NCBI RefSeq assembly: GCF_008629675.1
Contig: NZ_VWOX01000004.1
Coordinates: forward strand, 310,001-374,000
Direction of reading: 5' to 3'
Source: Roseiconus nitratireducens
GTDB lineage: Bacteria > Planctomycetota > Planctomycetia > Pirellulales > Pirellulaceae
DNA length: 64,000 bases
In this document: positions 28,595 to 39,103 of the stretch, piece after piece
How the letters are laid out: each line of letters begins with the position of its first letter
How positions within the stretch are numbered: position 1 is the stretch's first letter
The notes under the pieces: model-generated
Told to the model about the DNA's origin: nothing
What the model saw: only the letters and a program-made list of their open reading frames with translations
Database searches by the model: none
Position numbers and translations under genes: made by a program

Positions 28595-29956
28595 TTAGCG
28601 CAAAACCAATCTGGCGACACAACCGGCCAGGCCCGCGGAAAGCTCGATCGTCGCGTCGTGCAACGCCGCGATCCGATACGCGCGGCAAAGCCCCAGCCCC
28701 AGCCCTCGGCCGGCCTCGCGGCCGCTGTAGAACGGATCGAACGCGTGGCGAGCGGCCTGGGGATCCAACCCTGGACCGCTATCGGCGACGCGGATCTCCC
28801 ACGGCCCAGAATGACCGGAGGGGTCGGAACGGCCGGACGGCTCCGACGGGTCGGGGAATTCGGCCGGCCGTAAAGTGACGACCACCGTGCCCGCTTCGCC
28901 CACCGCCTCAACGGCGTTTCGGATCAATACTCGAACCGCTTCCAACACCATTGCACGATCGGCCTGGACGGTCGCCGGTCCCGAGAACGGTTCCAATTCA
29001 ATCTGAATCTCCTGTTCCTCGGCCTGCTCGGCAAAATCGTCGACGGCGTCCCGGACCACCGCGTTCAAATCCACGGCGTCCGGATTCGGTTCCGGCGGAT
29101 TGGCGTAGAACATCAGTCCCGCGATCATTTCGTGGGCCCGGTACACCTGCTGGACGATCTGGGCCAGCGATTGGGCTCGCTGTGGATCCGCTTCGCCCTG
29201 TTGAAGTTGCTGAGCCCGGGCGGAAATGTTCGCCAACGGATTGTTGATTTCGTGGCTCAACCCATACGCGAGTTGCTGTGCCGATTCTCGATTGCGTCGC
29301 TCCAAGACCTCGCTGAACGCGCCGTCGATCGCCGACCGCTGAAGTTGCCTCTCGGCAAGCGACTGCAACAGCATGCTGCCCCGCAACGGCACGTCGTCCT
29401 GATCCGGATCATCCCACAGGATGGAAGGCCAGGTCCGCAACCAGTCCTCGGGAACTTCCGGCCCCAAGACTTCCAACCAGTCCCTGGCCTGGTCGACCCA
29501 CTCGCTCGGTTGCAACCGCCAACAGCGCGACATCAAACGTGACCAACGACGCTGGTCAATCGCCGTGATTCTCGGTGCCGCCAACAGCCACTCGCCGCCG
29601 GAAAACAAATCGCAGGAGGACTCGATCAGCCACTGGGCAAGATCGGTCGCGGCGACAAATTGCCCGCCGCTCCAGTGTGCCAGGGCGAACATCAGCAGCG
29701 GAGGATCCCGACGCAACGTTGCCGCAACCTCGCCGATCCGCACCGACGACGCCGACGTGATCAGCTCCATTCGGTCCGAACCCGCGGCGTCCCGATCCAG
29801 CATCGCTGACGTCAGTGTCGTCAACGCCCGGTCGGACAAAGGCAACCACCAACGTCCGCCGGAGAACTTCAGCGGCGGCAGCACACCCCACCATCCCAGG
29901 TCACCGGGGACCGACGGATCTTTGGCGTGGTGGCGGAGACTGGTCACCGCGTTCAT
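28595..29956 (-). CDS. soluble sensor histidine kinase
   Basis: A 453-residue cytoplasmic histidine kinase without membrane helices. Residues 1-210 are a non-standard, Trp-rich input region with no PAS or GAF that I can recognise. The HisKA dimer domain has GLSHEINNPLANIS (phospho-accepting His235), followed by the ATPase domain: N box LIRNAVEAV, G1 VADSGPGLD and G2 GRGLGLGLCRA. A Pro/Ser-rich spacer breaks the ATPase domain before G1. The response-regulator gene lies 229 bp upstream on the same strand, and the two should form a two-component pair. ATG 29956 is the first good start; frames run to 30253. Confidence 0.85.
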   Translation of the reverse strand: MNAVTSLRHHAKDPSVPGDLGWWGVLPPLKFSGGRWWLPLSDRALTTLTSAMLDRDAAGSDRMELITSASSVRIGEVAATLRRDPPLLMFALAHWSGGQFVAATDLAQWLIESSCDLFSGGEWLLAAPRITAIDQRRWSRLMSRCWRLQPSEWVDQARDWLEVLGPEVPEDWLRTWPSILWDDPDQDDVPLRGSMLLQSLAERQLQRSAIDGAFSEVLERRNRESAQQLAYGLSHEINNPLANISARAQQLQQGEADPQRAQSLAQIVQQVYRAHEMIAGLMFYANPPEPNPDAVDLNAVVRDAVDDFAEQAEEQEIQIELEPFSGPATVQADRAMVLEAVRVLIRNAVEAVGEAGTVVVTLRPAEFPDPSEPSGRSDPSGHSGPWEIRVADSGPGLDPQAARHAFDPFYSGREAGRGLGLGLCRAYRIAALHDATIELSAGLAGCVARLVLR

Positions 29957-30185
29957 CCCGAATTCGTTCGAAACGTCATGAGGGAGGTCCAGAAAGCAAT
30001 GCCGACGGGCAAACCCAATCGACCCGACCGCAACGGGGAACCTGCTGACCGGGATGTTCCCCCCGGGTGACAAAGACACACGATCAAAAACGACGCCACC
30101 GGAGCGGAACACCGCTCCGGTGATTCGTGATGCCGTTTCCCGCCAACACGCGGGAGTCGCGGACGACGCCGTCCGTCGTCGAAAT

Positions 30186-30773
30186 TCAGTTCGGGACGTT
30201 GCGTTCCATTTCCAGCAAGTCGCAAGCCCGCACCACAAGGTCATCGATGGCAAACGGCTTCTGCATGAAGTCGTTCGCGCCGGCCGCCTTCAACGCGTCC
30301 ACCTTGCTGTGCTCGACCATTCCGGAAATGCACAGGATTTTCACCATGTCCAAAGCCGGATCGCTGCGCACCCGCTGGCACACTTCTTTCCCATTGATGT
30401 CTGGCAACATCACGTCCAACACGACCAGGTCCGGCCGAAACTCTTTGACGCCCATGCCGGCGTCGAAACCGTTGTTGGCCGTCCGAATGTCAAACCGACC
30501 GTCGCGTTCAAAGCCGTCTTTCATCAACTCCACCAGATCCTGGTCGTCGTCAACGATCAACAGCTTTTTCTTGCCGCTTTCCAGAGCGTCGGTCGGAATG
30601 CCGTTGTCTTTCATGAACAGGTAAAGCTGTTCACGAGGGATCCGCCGGAACTTACTTCCGGGGACCCGAAATCCTTTCAGCGAGCCATTGTCAAAGCAAC
30701 GAATGATCGTTTGCTGGCTGACTTTGCAAATCTTGGCCGCTTCGCCTGTCGTAAAGACCGTCTTGGTGGTCAT
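30186..30773 (-). CDS. MerR/excisionase-type HTH fused to a receiver domain
   Basis: A 195-residue regulator with reversed architecture. Residues 1-55 are a helix-turn-helix of the excisionase/MerR-like type (TTGEAAKICKVSQQTIIRCF, then RRIPREQLYLFM), and residues 68-190 are a receiver domain: acidic pair DDD (75-77), phospho-acceptor Asp120 in VVLDVMLPDING, Ser150 and Lys172 in MQKPF. All phosphorylation residues are intact. Typical response regulators carry the receiver first. The kinase encoded next on the same strand is the obvious partner. ATG 30773 is used; the frame opens at 30785. Confidence 0.88.
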   Translation of the reverse strand: MTTKTVFTTGEAAKICKVSQQTIIRCFDNGSLKGFRVPGSKFRRIPREQLYLFMKDNGIPTDALESGKKKLLIVDDDQDLVELMKDGFERDGRFDIRTANNGFDAGMGVKEFRPDLVVLDVMLPDINGKEVCQRVRSDPALDMVKILCISGMVEHSKVDALKAAGANDFMQKPFAIDDLVVRACDLLEMERNVPN

Positions 30774-31132
30774 CGCAGAAACCATCCTCCCTGCAGGACG
30801 AGCCGTTTCCCAACCTGTGCGTTGTCGTGGACAAGCCGCTCATCGCCCTGCCCAGGTGCATGTCAAATTTGATGCTAGCAATCGCCAACATCCTGTGTGG
30901 GTCACTCGACCCGCACGACATGCGTCTTTTAGCAAGACCCCCACGCTTCCGCACAAGAGCATTTCAGTGCCAAGTTGTGTCAAAAACGCAGGTAGCAGCA
31001 AACTCCGAAACCTTCAAGCTTGCCAAGCTTGCCCGACCTGCGAATCTTAACGCGTTGACCGCCGACGTCAAGATCAGCTTGGGGCCCCAATGCCCCACAT
31101 CCAGGTAAGCCAATGCCCCGCATCCATGCAAT
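30774..31132. other. intergenic region upstream of the regulator gene
   Basis: About 360 bp between the regulator gene and mnmG, both minus strand. Its regulator-proximal half must contain the promoter for the regulator/kinase pair. The mnmG-proximal end carries a 23-bp tandem repeat. Nothing else recognisable. Confidence 0.6.
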
Positions 31133-31157
31133 TCAGCGCCCCGCTTCCAGGTAGGCC
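31089..31157. repeat. 23-bp tandem repeat overlapping the mnmG stop
   Basis: Three 23-bp units start at 31089, 31112 and 31135. Shared text is GCCCC-C-TCCA followed by similar ends. The third unit contains the last codons of mnmG and begins at its stop codon (31133-31135). Confidence 0.8.
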
Positions 31158-32962
31158 AGCAGCAGTGCGATGTCGGCCGGCGTGATGCCGCTGATCCGTT
31201 GGGCCTGGCCCAGCGTGATCGGTCGGATCTCGCTGAGCTTTTCGCGCGCCTCGCTGCGCATGGCAGTGATCGTGGCGTAGTCGAAGGTTCCGGGGATCTT
31301 TTTCTTGAGCATTCGCTGCTGCCGCTGGACTTCATTTTTCTGCCGGCTGACATAGCCCTCATACTTGATGTCGTACACCACCTGCTGGGCAGCTTGGGGT
31401 CCGATGGCCACCAGTTCCGGGACGATTTCGCACATCCGTGACCAATCGACCTCGGGGCGGCGGAGGTAGACATCGCCCGCCACATCGCCTTTCGCGGTGG
31501 ACACTTTCACGCTCCGCAACTGTTCCAGCGCACGATCCATTTGATCCAGTTTGTCGGCGAAGCGTTCACGGCGTTGCGAATCGATCAATCCCAACTTGTC
31601 CGCGTCGGGTGTCAATCGTCGATCGGCGTTGTCCTGGCGCAACAGCAGTCGATACTCGGCCCGGCTTGTGAACATCCGATAGGGTTCATCGGTGCCGCTG
31701 GTGACCAGATCATCGACCAGCACACCAATGTAAGCCTGGTCGCGCGAAGGCACCCACGGGGCTTGCCCGGCAATACGGCGCGCCGCGTTGGTCCCGGCGA
31801 TCAAACCCTGTCCGGCGGCTTCCTCGTAGCCGGTTGTCCCGTTGATCTGCCCGGCCAAGTACAAGCCCTCGACGCGTTTGGATTCCAGGTGCGGCCACAG
31901 CTGTGTCGGCGGGCAATAGTCGTACTCCACCGCATAGCCGTAGCGCATGATGGTGGCGTTCTCCAATCCCGGGATCAGCCGAAACATTTGGTCCTGGACA
32001 TCGCGGGGCAGACTGGTGGAGATCCCATTGACGTAGACTTCTTCGGTGTGATGCCCCTCGGGTTCCAGGAACAATTGGTGAGCGTCTTTGTCAGCGAAAC
32101 GCACCACCTTGTCTTCGATCGATGGACAGTAGCGCGGACCGCGTGAATTGATTTGCCCGCTGTACATCGGCGCCCGGTGCAGATTGGCGCGGATCAAATC
32201 ATGAACCGCCACGTTGGTCATTGCGATGTGACAGGGAACCTGCGTCAGGTTCAACGTATCGTTCAAAAACGAAAACGGCTGGGGCACGTCATCGCCGGGC
32301 TGCTCGTCCAGGCTTTTGTAATCGATTGTTCGGCGGTTCAGCCGCGCCGGCGTGCCGGTCTTGAAGCGATCGATTTCAAACCCCAACCGGTTCAGCGCTG
32401 CGCTGATGCCCGTGGTCGTTCCTTCACCGGCTCGGCCGCCGGCCGTCTTGGCATCCCCGGTGTGCATGATGGCCGACAGAAACGTTCCGGTGGTCAAGAT
32501 GATCGCCGGCGCTCGATACTCGGCGTCACCCCGAACACGCACCCCCACGACTTTTGTTTCGCCGCCGGCCTGCTCGGTCAACAGGTCCTCGACCGTTTCC
32601 TGACGCAGATCCAAATCCTCCTGCAGCTCGATGCGATGCTTGATGTACTGCTGGTAGGCTTTCTTGTCGGCCTGCGCGCGGGGGCTGTGCATCGCCGGAC
32701 CCTTGCGGCAATTGAGCAACCGAAACTGGATCCCGGTCCGGTCGATGGCCTCTCCCATCAACCCGCCGAGCGCATCGACTTCGCGCACGATCTGTCCCTT
32801 GGCGACGCCGCCGATGGCCGGATTGCACGACATTTGGCCGACCGTATCCAAATTGGTGGTCAACAACACCGTGCTGGCGCCCAGACGCGCCGCTGCCGCG
32901 GCCGCTTCGGTCCCGGCATGCCCGGCTCCAATGACGATCACGTCGTATTGATACTGAATCAT
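31133..32962 (-). CDS. mnmG: tRNA uridine-5-carboxymethylaminomethyl modification enzyme MnmG
   Basis: A 609-residue FAD enzyme that with MnmE modifies wobble uridine 34 of several tRNAs. The N-terminal dinucleotide fold [10 protein letters not shown] (12-21), [34 protein letters not shown] and the C-terminal [12 protein letters not shown] and [11 protein letters not shown] stretches are all family landmarks. ATG 32962 gives [17 protein letters not shown]; the frame extends to 33019 without a conserved start. It is close to the normal 620-630 residues. mnmE is not in the window. Confidence 0.97.
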   Translation of the reverse strand: MIQYQYDVIVIGAGHAGTEAAAAAARLGASTVLLTTNLDTVGQMSCNPAIGGVAKGQIVREVDALGGLMGEAIDRTGIQFRLLNCRKGPAMHSPRAQADKKAYQQYIKHRIELQEDLDLRQETVEDLLTEQAGGETKVVGVRVRGDAEYRAPAIILTTGTFLSAIMHTGDAKTAGGRAGEGTTTGISAALNRLGFEIDRFKTGTPARLNRRTIDYKSLDEQPGDDVPQPFSFLNDTLNLTQVPCHIAMTNVAVHDLIRANLHRAPMYSGQINSRGPRYCPSIEDKVVRFADKDAHQLFLEPEGHHTEEVYVNGISTSLPRDVQDQMFRLIPGLENATIMRYGYAVEYDYCPPTQLWPHLESKRVEGLYLAGQINGTTGYEEAAGQGLIAGTNAARRIAGQAPWVPSRDQAYIGVLVDDLVTSGTDEPYRMFTSRAEYRLLLRQDNADRRLTPDADKLGLIDSQRRERFADKLDQMDRALEQLRSVKVSTAKGDVAGDVYLRRPEVDWSRMCEIVPELVAIGPQAAQQVVYDIKYEGYVSRQKNEVQRQQRMLKKKIPGTFDYATITAMRSEAREKLSEIRPITLGQAQRISGITPADIALLLAYLEAGR

Positions 32963-33276
32963 GAATTGAATTCTCTTGTCACGAATCGACGCCGCGCCGG
33001 GCGCCAGTTTCCCACGCAAGTTTCACGCTCCGAGAGCGGCCGTCCCCGCGGATCACGGGGCCCAAGGATCTCCCCACATTTAAATCCGTTGTGCTTGGGA
33101 GGAGCGAACGGCGACGAAGCCGCAGGAGGGGTGGACGAACCGCCGCTTCCCGAAATACTCGCTCACGGTGGCGGTGGGCGGATCGCTTTTTACCGTCGGC
33201 TGCTCAAGTAGCGGACCCCAAATTGCCGAAGCCGAAGAGGAGGTCTACCCCCGCTGATTCCACTCGGACGTGTTCG
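32963..33276. other. divergent intergenic region mnmG / Asp-box gene
   Basis: About 310 bp separating two divergent genes, so it should hold promoters for both. No palindrome, riboswitch-like motif or ORF stands out. Confidence 0.5.
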
Positions 33277-35445
33277 ATGCACCCACCCGGCAAAACCGCT
33301 CTGGTCGCAATCCTGGCTGCCAGTGTCTGGTGTCAGGCGACGGTTCGGGCGAGCGATGCCACGGGAGCCGTGCCACCGGAAGCCGTCAAACTTGCCTCCC
33401 GCGTGTTCGAGCTTCCATTCCAACGTGACGCCGGGTCGAAGGCAACCCGTGTCCGATTGTATGTCTCGACCGATCGCGGACAAACCTGGCGGACTGTCAC
33501 CGAAGAACCCATCACGACGTCGCAGTTTCATTACCAGGCTCCCAGCGACGGCGAATTCTGGTTCGCCACGGCGACCGATCTGGTCTATGCCGCCGACGAC
33601 CCGCCCGAACTGACGGTGCAACAGCGGGTGGTGGTGGACACCGCCGGACCGCAGATTGCCATCCGCGGCGAAGCCGACATCTCCGGACAGCTTGCCGTCA
33701 CGCTGCAGTTGGATGATCCTCAGAAGGTGGCCACCTTGCGAATCCTGTACGCCACCGACGTCGCTCCGCAATGGAAAACCATTCCCAACGACGCCGTGGA
33801 CGACCAGGGGCGGTTCAAGGTCCGACCGACCGAGCGTTGGCAGCAATTGCCCATTCACGTGACCGCCGTCGATTCGCTGGGCAATGCCTCGGTCGAATCG
33901 AAGACGTTTCGCCGCCCACGTATTGCCCAAACGCAACCGGCTTCGGCCGACGAACCGACGCCCACCGAAGTCCCCGAGTCCGACCGGAACCCTGGCGTGA
34001 CGGGATCCTCGAATCGCTTGCGGGTGCACACGGCCGCCGGCCCCAGCGATCCGCCGGCGATGCTGATCGGTCCTCAACTGGTTCCACGCGACGTCCCCGA
34101 AAATGCTCAGCCGTCGACCGGACCGGGGTTCTCCGGCGCATCGGACTTGCGTGATGACGGAGCCCCTGTTCCGACAAATCCTTCCCAGACGGATTCGACC
34201 GATGGGACAGGACCGACGGCCAACCGTCGTTCGTCGCGCGACCTTTCCTTCGGATCCGGATTCGGATTCGGGCGAACGTCCCCTCAAGCCCAGCCCGCGG
34301 GAAAGACCTCCGGCCAGCCGCAGTCGCCCCAATCGCTTAGCCTGCCGTCGGCGGGGCTGAGCGCAAAAACCACACCGCGCGGACTGGAAGTCCTGGGGAT
34401 GGATTCGGGCAGCACGACGCCGCCGGGATCGTTTCATCCGGCCGGAGCCAAACCGATGAATCCCGCAAAGTCACCCTCGACGTTCGGGCCGCCATCGGTC
34501 CACCAGTCTTTCGGCTCACCAGACGATTCCGGCCAACCACAACTCACCGGACCGAAAACGTTCGCGGCAGCCAAAGCGACGGAAGCCGCCCCCGAATCGA
34601 TTCCCACACCGGCCGCCGATCCGGATCGCCCACGCAGTCTGTCCGAAGCGATGCGCCCGCTGTCGTCTGCCGAATCCGCCGGATCGGTGGAGACCGAAAC
34701 GATCCCGACGCCAGCCCCCAGCGAGACCCCGGAAGACCGGCGCCGCTATCGCGCCGAGCGTGCCGAACAGATCGGTCGCGATCAACAAACTCGATTTGAT
34801 CTGGCGCAGCTTGCCCGAACGGTGCCGTTCCGCTTCAGTGATTCGAACCTGTTCAGCTTGGAATACGAACTGGAAGCCGTCGGCGCCGCGGGCGTGGACG
34901 CGATCGAGCTTTATGGCAGCACCGATGGTGGCCAGACATGGAAACGCTGGGGCGTCGATGCGGACCGAACCAGCCCGTTCGATATCAAGACCAAGGGCGA
35001 AGGCATCTTCGCCTTCAAAGTCGTCGTGCTTGGCAAGAACGGATTGGCCAGCCCGCGCCCGCTTGCCGGTGACCCGCCGGACATCGCCGTGGTCGTCGAC
35101 CAAACCCTTCCGGAGATCAAGATCACGTCGGCACGCTACGGCGAGGGTGATCGGACGGGATCCCTGGTGATCCGCTATCAGTGCAGTGACAAGAACATGT
35201 CCGAACGTCCCATCGCGCTGGCCTTCAGCGACTCCGCCTCCGGACCGTGGACCACCATCGCCGCCGGACTCCGCAACGAAGGCCTGTATGTCTGGCCGGC
35301 CGATCCCAAATTGCCGCCGCAGATCTACCTGCGAATCGACGCCACCGACCAGGCCGGCAACGTCGGGAGCTACTTGCTGGATCAGCCGATTGCCACCGAA
35401 GGGCTGGCGCCGCGTGCCAGGATCTTAGGCTTCCGGCCTCAATGA
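33277..35445 (+). CDS. exported beta-rich protein with Asp-box motifs
   Basis: A 722-residue exported protein; the signal peptide is about residues 1-26 (KTALVAILAASVWCQATVRA). The mature protein has an N-terminal beta region with an Asp-box-like motif STDRGQTW, a long Pro/Ser/Thr/Gly-rich disordered stretch (about 230-500), and a C-terminal beta region with a second, perfect Asp-box, STDGGQTW (about 548-555), followed by DPPDIAVVVDQTLPEIKI and DQAGN repeats of the Ig/fibronectin type. Asp-boxes cap beta-propeller or similar blades in sialidases and exported enzymes, but too few are present for a full propeller. Function unknown. Confidence 0.75.
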   Translation: MHPPGKTALVAILAASVWCQATVRASDATGAVPPEAVKLASRVFELPFQRDAGSKATRVRLYVSTDRGQTWRTVTEEPITTSQFHYQAPSDGEFWFATATDLVYAADDPPELTVQQRVVVDTAGPQIAIRGEADISGQLAVTLQLDDPQKVATLRILYATDVAPQWKTIPNDAVDDQGRFKVRPTERWQQLPIHVTAVDSLGNASVESKTFRRPRIAQTQPASADEPTPTEVPESDRNPGVTGSSNRLRVHTAAGPSDPPAMLIGPQLVPRDVPENAQPSTGPGFSGASDLRDDGAPVPTNPSQTDSTDGTGPTANRRSSRDLSFGSGFGFGRTSPQAQPAGKTSGQPQSPQSLSLPSAGLSAKTTPRGLEVLGMDSGSTTPPGSFHPAGAKPMNPAKSPSTFGPPSVHQSFGSPDDSGQPQLTGPKTFAAAKATEAAPESIPTPAADPDRPRSLSEAMRPLSSAESAGSVETETIPTPAPSETPEDRRRYRAERAEQIGRDQQTRFDLAQLARTVPFRFSDSNLFSLEYELEAVGAAGVDAIELYGSTDGGQTWKRWGVDADRTSPFDIKTKGEGIFAFKVVVLGKNGLASPRPLAGDPPDIAVVVDQTLPEIKITSARYGEGDRTGSLVIRYQCSDKNMSERPIALAFSDSASGPWTTIAAGLRNEGLYVWPADPKLPPQIYLRIDATDQAGNVGSYLLDQPIATEGLAPRARILGFRPQ

Positions 35446-35524
35446 TCCGGCCGCGAAGTGGTTGGCGACGGCAGCGACATGGACTCTGACATCTAAAATC
35501 GGGAACCACGGGTTCCAAACGTCA

Positions 35525-35605
35525 TTCGCCGCCGTCTGGCGACGGCAGCGACACGGCTTCGCAGCTTACTCGCCTTCCGCACCGCTTACTCGCCTTCTGC
35601 ACCGG
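35525..35605. repeat. palindrome plus 20-bp duplication over a stop codon
   Basis: CCGTCTGGCGACGG, the core palindrome seen elsewhere, is at about 35532-35545. Immediately after it, a 20-bp unit GCTTACTCGCCTTCYGCACC is present twice (35564-35583 and 35584-35603). The second copy contains the stop codon and last codons of the GH32 gene. Confidence 0.85.
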
Positions 35606-37664
35606 AGGCTGTGGCGGTGGGGGCATCGGGCCAAATGGATCGCAGCGGAAACAGCGTGGTGTCCGTCAATCGCGCCGTCTCTCCCCCGGCGAAAACTTCG
35701 ATCACCGGCTGCTGACTGCTCGGGAAGATCCGGTCGCTGATCACGGCTTCCCCGTCGTTGATGAAGACCTCGATGGTCGACCGATCCACGATCATTTCCA
35801 ACGTCACTCGGCCGTCGATCGTTCGCACCGGCGCTTCGTGACGACCGGCAAACGTCTCGTGGAAATCCACCGTTCCAGATCGACGCCGGTCGACATACAC
35901 CACACGACCTTGGCGATCGTATCCGACCTCGGTGAACTCGTCCGCTCCGGTCCGCAGCCGAATGCCGCAAGACCTTTCCGTCCCGGGGATCAATGCTGTC
36001 TTCAACACAAAACTCATGTCCGACAGTTCGCCCGGAGCGGTGACCGCAACCGGCGGCCAGCTGGCCGCCGACGTGTCCAGATCACGCCGGCCACTGCGAA
36101 GCGATCGCAGCTCTTGAATCGGGCGTTGAACTAAGGTGTACACGTCCTGACCGCCCTCCCCTGGCACCTGATGCAGCGTCAGGGTCCGGGGCACCGACAT
36201 GCAACTCCGCCAAGGCGAAGTAGGCACCAGGCAGGTCTCCCAGTTATTGAACCAACCAATCCAGAGACGACGGCCGTCCGACGGTGGAATGTTGGACCAG
36301 CTGACCGGTGCATAGAAGTCACGCCCGAAATCGACCCACCGCGCCGACTGAATGGGCGTGAATTTCTGGCCGTCGAAGTCACCGACAAAGTATTCGCCGC
36401 CGCTGCCGCCGGCGATCGATCCGCTGCCCATGTCGGCTTCCAACACCCACAGTTGCCGGCCCGGTTCATTTTCGACCTCCAGCGGAAACAGATCCGGACA
36501 TTCCCAGTTCAGCTTGCCTTCGACGCCCGCGGGCCCGAACCGGCTGAGCTCCTCCCAATGCTTGAGGTCAGGCGATTGGTAGAACACGATCACCCGTTCG
36601 GTCGCCAACGCCACCACCATCACCCAACGTTCGGTCGGCTGATGCCAAAACACTTTCGGATCACGAAAATCGGACTGGCCGATGTCCAGCACCGGGTTGC
36701 CGGCGTAGCGCGTCCAGCTGCGACCGTTGTCGTTGCTGTAAGCCAGATTCTGAACCTGTTTGCCGTGACCATGGCCCGTGTAGATGGCCACCATCGGCGG
36801 CGCGTCGTCTGGACCCAATCCCGACGTGTTGTGGTGGTCGACCACACAACAACCGCTGAACGCCATCACGCCGTCGACTTCCGGGATGGCAACCGGCAGG
36901 TGTTCCCAATGCACCATGTCGCGGCTGACGGCGTGTCCCCAACTCATGTGACCCCAAGTAATCCCGGCGGGGTTGTACTGGTAGAACAGGTGGTATTCCC
37001 CGTTGTGGTACACCAGGCCGTTGGGATCATTCATCCAGTGAATTTCGGGACTGAAATGCACCTGCGGGCGAAAGGGTTCATCGTAATAGTCATCGCCAGT
37101 TCGGTAACGCTGCAGTTTGTATTGCAGATCAAACCGCTCCGGAGGCTGATCGACCAGCGTGATCTGATCAACATTCACATGCCCCCACCCGCCGCGGGCC
37201 CGATCGTAGATTCGCAGCGTCGCTTCACGCTCGGCGAACTCTCGCACTTCCCACGACTGCCACTGCAACGACTCCGAATCCGCTCCGCTCGCCCGGCGAA
37301 CCGGTTGTCCGTCGACAATCAATTCGATTCCGACGGCCGACGCGTCCGCCCCGCCACCGATCAGGAACGCCAGATAAGGCTTGGTCAGCGTGAAGGGTCG
37401 GCTGGTAGCCGTGCCAACCGAGGCGTCGCCACCGTGGAACGTATTGACCAAGCGTTGCCCGCGAAATCCGGAGACGTCCATCTGTCCGGGCAGCGTTCCC
37501 GCGGCAGGTCCCTTGCCGAAAGCGTCGCCGGTCAACGCCCAGCCGTCATAGGACGCAGATTCGAAATCCTCGATCACAACATCGTCCGCGATCGATTCCG
37601 ATGGCCGTCCGAATGTCGCCCAAGCCGCTAACGAAAAGAGCACACAGAATTGAAGGCGTTTCAT
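35586..37664 (-). CDS. exported GH32 levanase/fructanase
   Basis: A 692-residue secreted glycoside hydrolase of family 32, cutting beta-fructosidic bonds of levan, inulin or sucrose. Signal peptide 1-27. Residues 28-175 are a jellyroll-like domain (VVIEDFESASYDGWALTGDAFG) often fused to bacterial GH32. The five-bladed propeller has all three acids: nucleophile Asp213 in HWMNDPNG, transition-state Asp in RDP (334-336), acid/base Glu388 in WECPDLF. A C-terminal beta-sandwich follows (TLEMIVDRSTIEVFIND). No transporter or regulator for fructose lies adjacent. Confidence 0.95.
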   Translation of the reverse strand: MKRLQFCVLFSLAAWATFGRPSESIADDVVIEDFESASYDGWALTGDAFGKGPAAGTLPGQMDVSGFRGQRLVNTFHGGDASVGTATSRPFTLTKPYLAFLIGGGADASAVGIELIVDGQPVRRASGADSESLQWQSWEVREFAEREATLRIYDRARGGWGHVNVDQITLVDQPPERFDLQYKLQRYRTGDDYYDEPFRPQVHFSPEIHWMNDPNGLVYHNGEYHLFYQYNPAGITWGHMSWGHAVSRDMVHWEHLPVAIPEVDGVMAFSGCCVVDHHNTSGLGPDDAPPMVAIYTGHGHGKQVQNLAYSNDNGRSWTRYAGNPVLDIGQSDFRDPKVFWHQPTERWVMVVALATERVIVFYQSPDLKHWEELSRFGPAGVEGKLNWECPDLFPLEVENEPGRQLWVLEADMGSGSIAGGSGGEYFVGDFDGQKFTPIQSARWVDFGRDFYAPVSWSNIPPSDGRRLWIGWFNNWETCLVPTSPWRSCMSVPRTLTLHQVPGEGGQDVYTLVQRPIQELRSLRSGRRDLDTSAASWPPVAVTAPGELSDMSFVLKTALIPGTERSCGIRLRTGADEFTEVGYDRQGRVVYVDRRRSGTVDFHETFAGRHEAPVRTIDGRVTLEMIVDRSTIEVFINDGEAVISDRIFPSSQQPVIEVFAGGETARLTDTTLFPLRSIWPDAPTATASGAEGE

Positions 37665-37862
37665 CAGGGTGATCCGGCGGTTCTAGAAGTGACATGACGA
37701 CGCTCAGGTCCGAACACGGTAACAAACTTTAACGGGCTCGGTTGACTCCCCCAGCTCCGATCGCTCGTCGACGTGCGGCGGTTCCGGCACGGTGGCACGA
37801 CAATTGCCCTGGAAACGATTGCCCTGAATTAGAGGACCTGTATCCAAACGAGTCGTATTTGG

Positions 37863-39095
37863 ATGATTCGTCCTCTGCGCCCGCTGCCCCTCTTCATGGA
37901 TCTAATGAGCAACACCACCCCGCCGAAATGGAAACAGGACCTGCAGAAATGGTTGATGCTCAATGCGTCTCGAATGGATGACCTTGCCGATGCGGGCATC
38001 CGCCGTCTTCGCCGACGGTTCGGACGGCAGGGGGTTCCCCAGTTGCAGACCTACATGGGATATGCGTCTCGAGATGCGATCCATCTCCACGGCCGCGTGT
38101 TGACCAATCCGGCGATTGAACCCAACTTTGATGACGACCGCTGGTGGCACAACCTGGTGGGAACGATGCGTCGGTTCGCGAGCGATGAAGTACCGGGAAT
38201 CACCGTCGAGGCCTCGGTGGAGGGCGTCACCGCCACATCCATTAGCGATTCGGAAGGCTACTTCCGGATCACTTTGCCGCTGCATGCATCGATGCGGGTT
38301 TCCGGCTTTTGGTCGCAGGCGAGATTGCACATGATCGACGCCCCGGGGGTGAATCGGGAACAGGATCAGGCATTCTGCAACTTCCTGAACACGCCGGAGA
38401 ACGCCAGCTACGCAATCATCAGCGACGTTGACGACACCATCCTGCACACCGGCGCGACGGACATCGCGACGATGGCCAAGTTGACGTTTTTTGGGAACGC
38501 CCGGACGCGGGCGCCGTTGGACGGCGTCGCGGAATTGTACGAGCGGATGCAGCAGGATGGCGGCACCGACGGGGTGCTGAAGAATCCGATCTTCTACATT
38601 TCAAGTTCGCCCTGGAACCTGTATGACCTGTTGGAAGATTTCTTGGATCTCAACGCGATCCCTCGTGGACCGCTACTGCTGCGGGACCTGGGGATTGACG
38701 AACACAAATTCATCAAGTCCACGCACGATCACAAGATCGACAAGCTCAACCAGTTGCTGGATCACTTGGACGGACTGTCGTTCATTCTGCTTGGAGATTC
38801 CGGCCAAGAAGACGCCCGGTTGTACGCGACGGCGGCGCGTCACGCCCCCGACCGGATCAAAGCCATCTTCATTCGGGACATCGACCCGTCGGTGCAAAGC
38901 CACCACGATACCAAAGTCGACCAATACGTCCGTCAGGCGGCGGAAGTCGACGTCCCGATGTACCTTGTCAAAGACAGCGTTGACGTGGCCGATCGATTGA
39001 TTCGGGAGGAATTACTCACCGAAGCGGCTTATGACAGGATCGTCCGCGCGACCGACCGTGATCGGCACCGACAGCGAACACCGGTGCAACCTTGA
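37863..39095 (+). CDS. DUF2183 / App1-like phosphatidate phosphatase
   Basis: A 410-residue protein with the DUF2183 catalytic domain found in yeast App1. The HAD-like motif is SDVDDTILHTG (Asp188, Asp190, Thr192), followed by ISSSPWNLYDLLEDFL, a Lys-containing HKFIKSTHDHKIDK, and LLGDSGQEDARLYA with the metal-binding Asp. The predicted reaction is dephosphorylation of phosphatidate or a related phosphoester. It seems cytoplasmic. Three ATG codons (37863, 37896, 37905) could start it and I keep the first. The region after its stop holds short repeats of CTGACGGATCGC (39104, 39135, 39151). Confidence 0.82.
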   Translation: MIRPLRPLPLFMDLMSNTTPPKWKQDLQKWLMLNASRMDDLADAGIRRLRRRFGRQGVPQLQTYMGYASRDAIHLHGRVLTNPAIEPNFDDDRWWHNLVGTMRRFASDEVPGITVEASVEGVTATSISDSEGYFRITLPLHASMRVSGFWSQARLHMIDAPGVNREQDQAFCNFLNTPENASYAIISDVDDTILHTGATDIATMAKLTFFGNARTRAPLDGVAELYERMQQDGGTDGVLKNPIFYISSSPWNLYDLLEDFLDLNAIPRGPLLLRDLGIDEHKFIKSTHDHKIDKLNQLLDHLDGLSFILLGDSGQEDARLYATAARHAPDRIKAIFIRDIDPSVQSHHDTKVDQYVRQAAEVDVPMYLVKDSVDVADRLIREELLTEAAYDRIVRATDRDRHRQRTPVQP

Positions 39096-39103
39096 ACGGG
39101 ATG

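Noticed and set aside
25467..28598. 1043-codon open frame on the plus strand
   Set aside because: It is antisense to gatB and gatA, both certain. The frame stays open because of GC-rich third positions; its translation shows no domain or usual composition.
30054..30872. 272-codon plus-strand frame
   Set aside because: Antisense to the HTH-receiver gene and its promoter region.
36171..37631. 486-codon plus-strand frame
   Set aside because: Antisense to the GH32 gene, whose catalytic motifs are intact.
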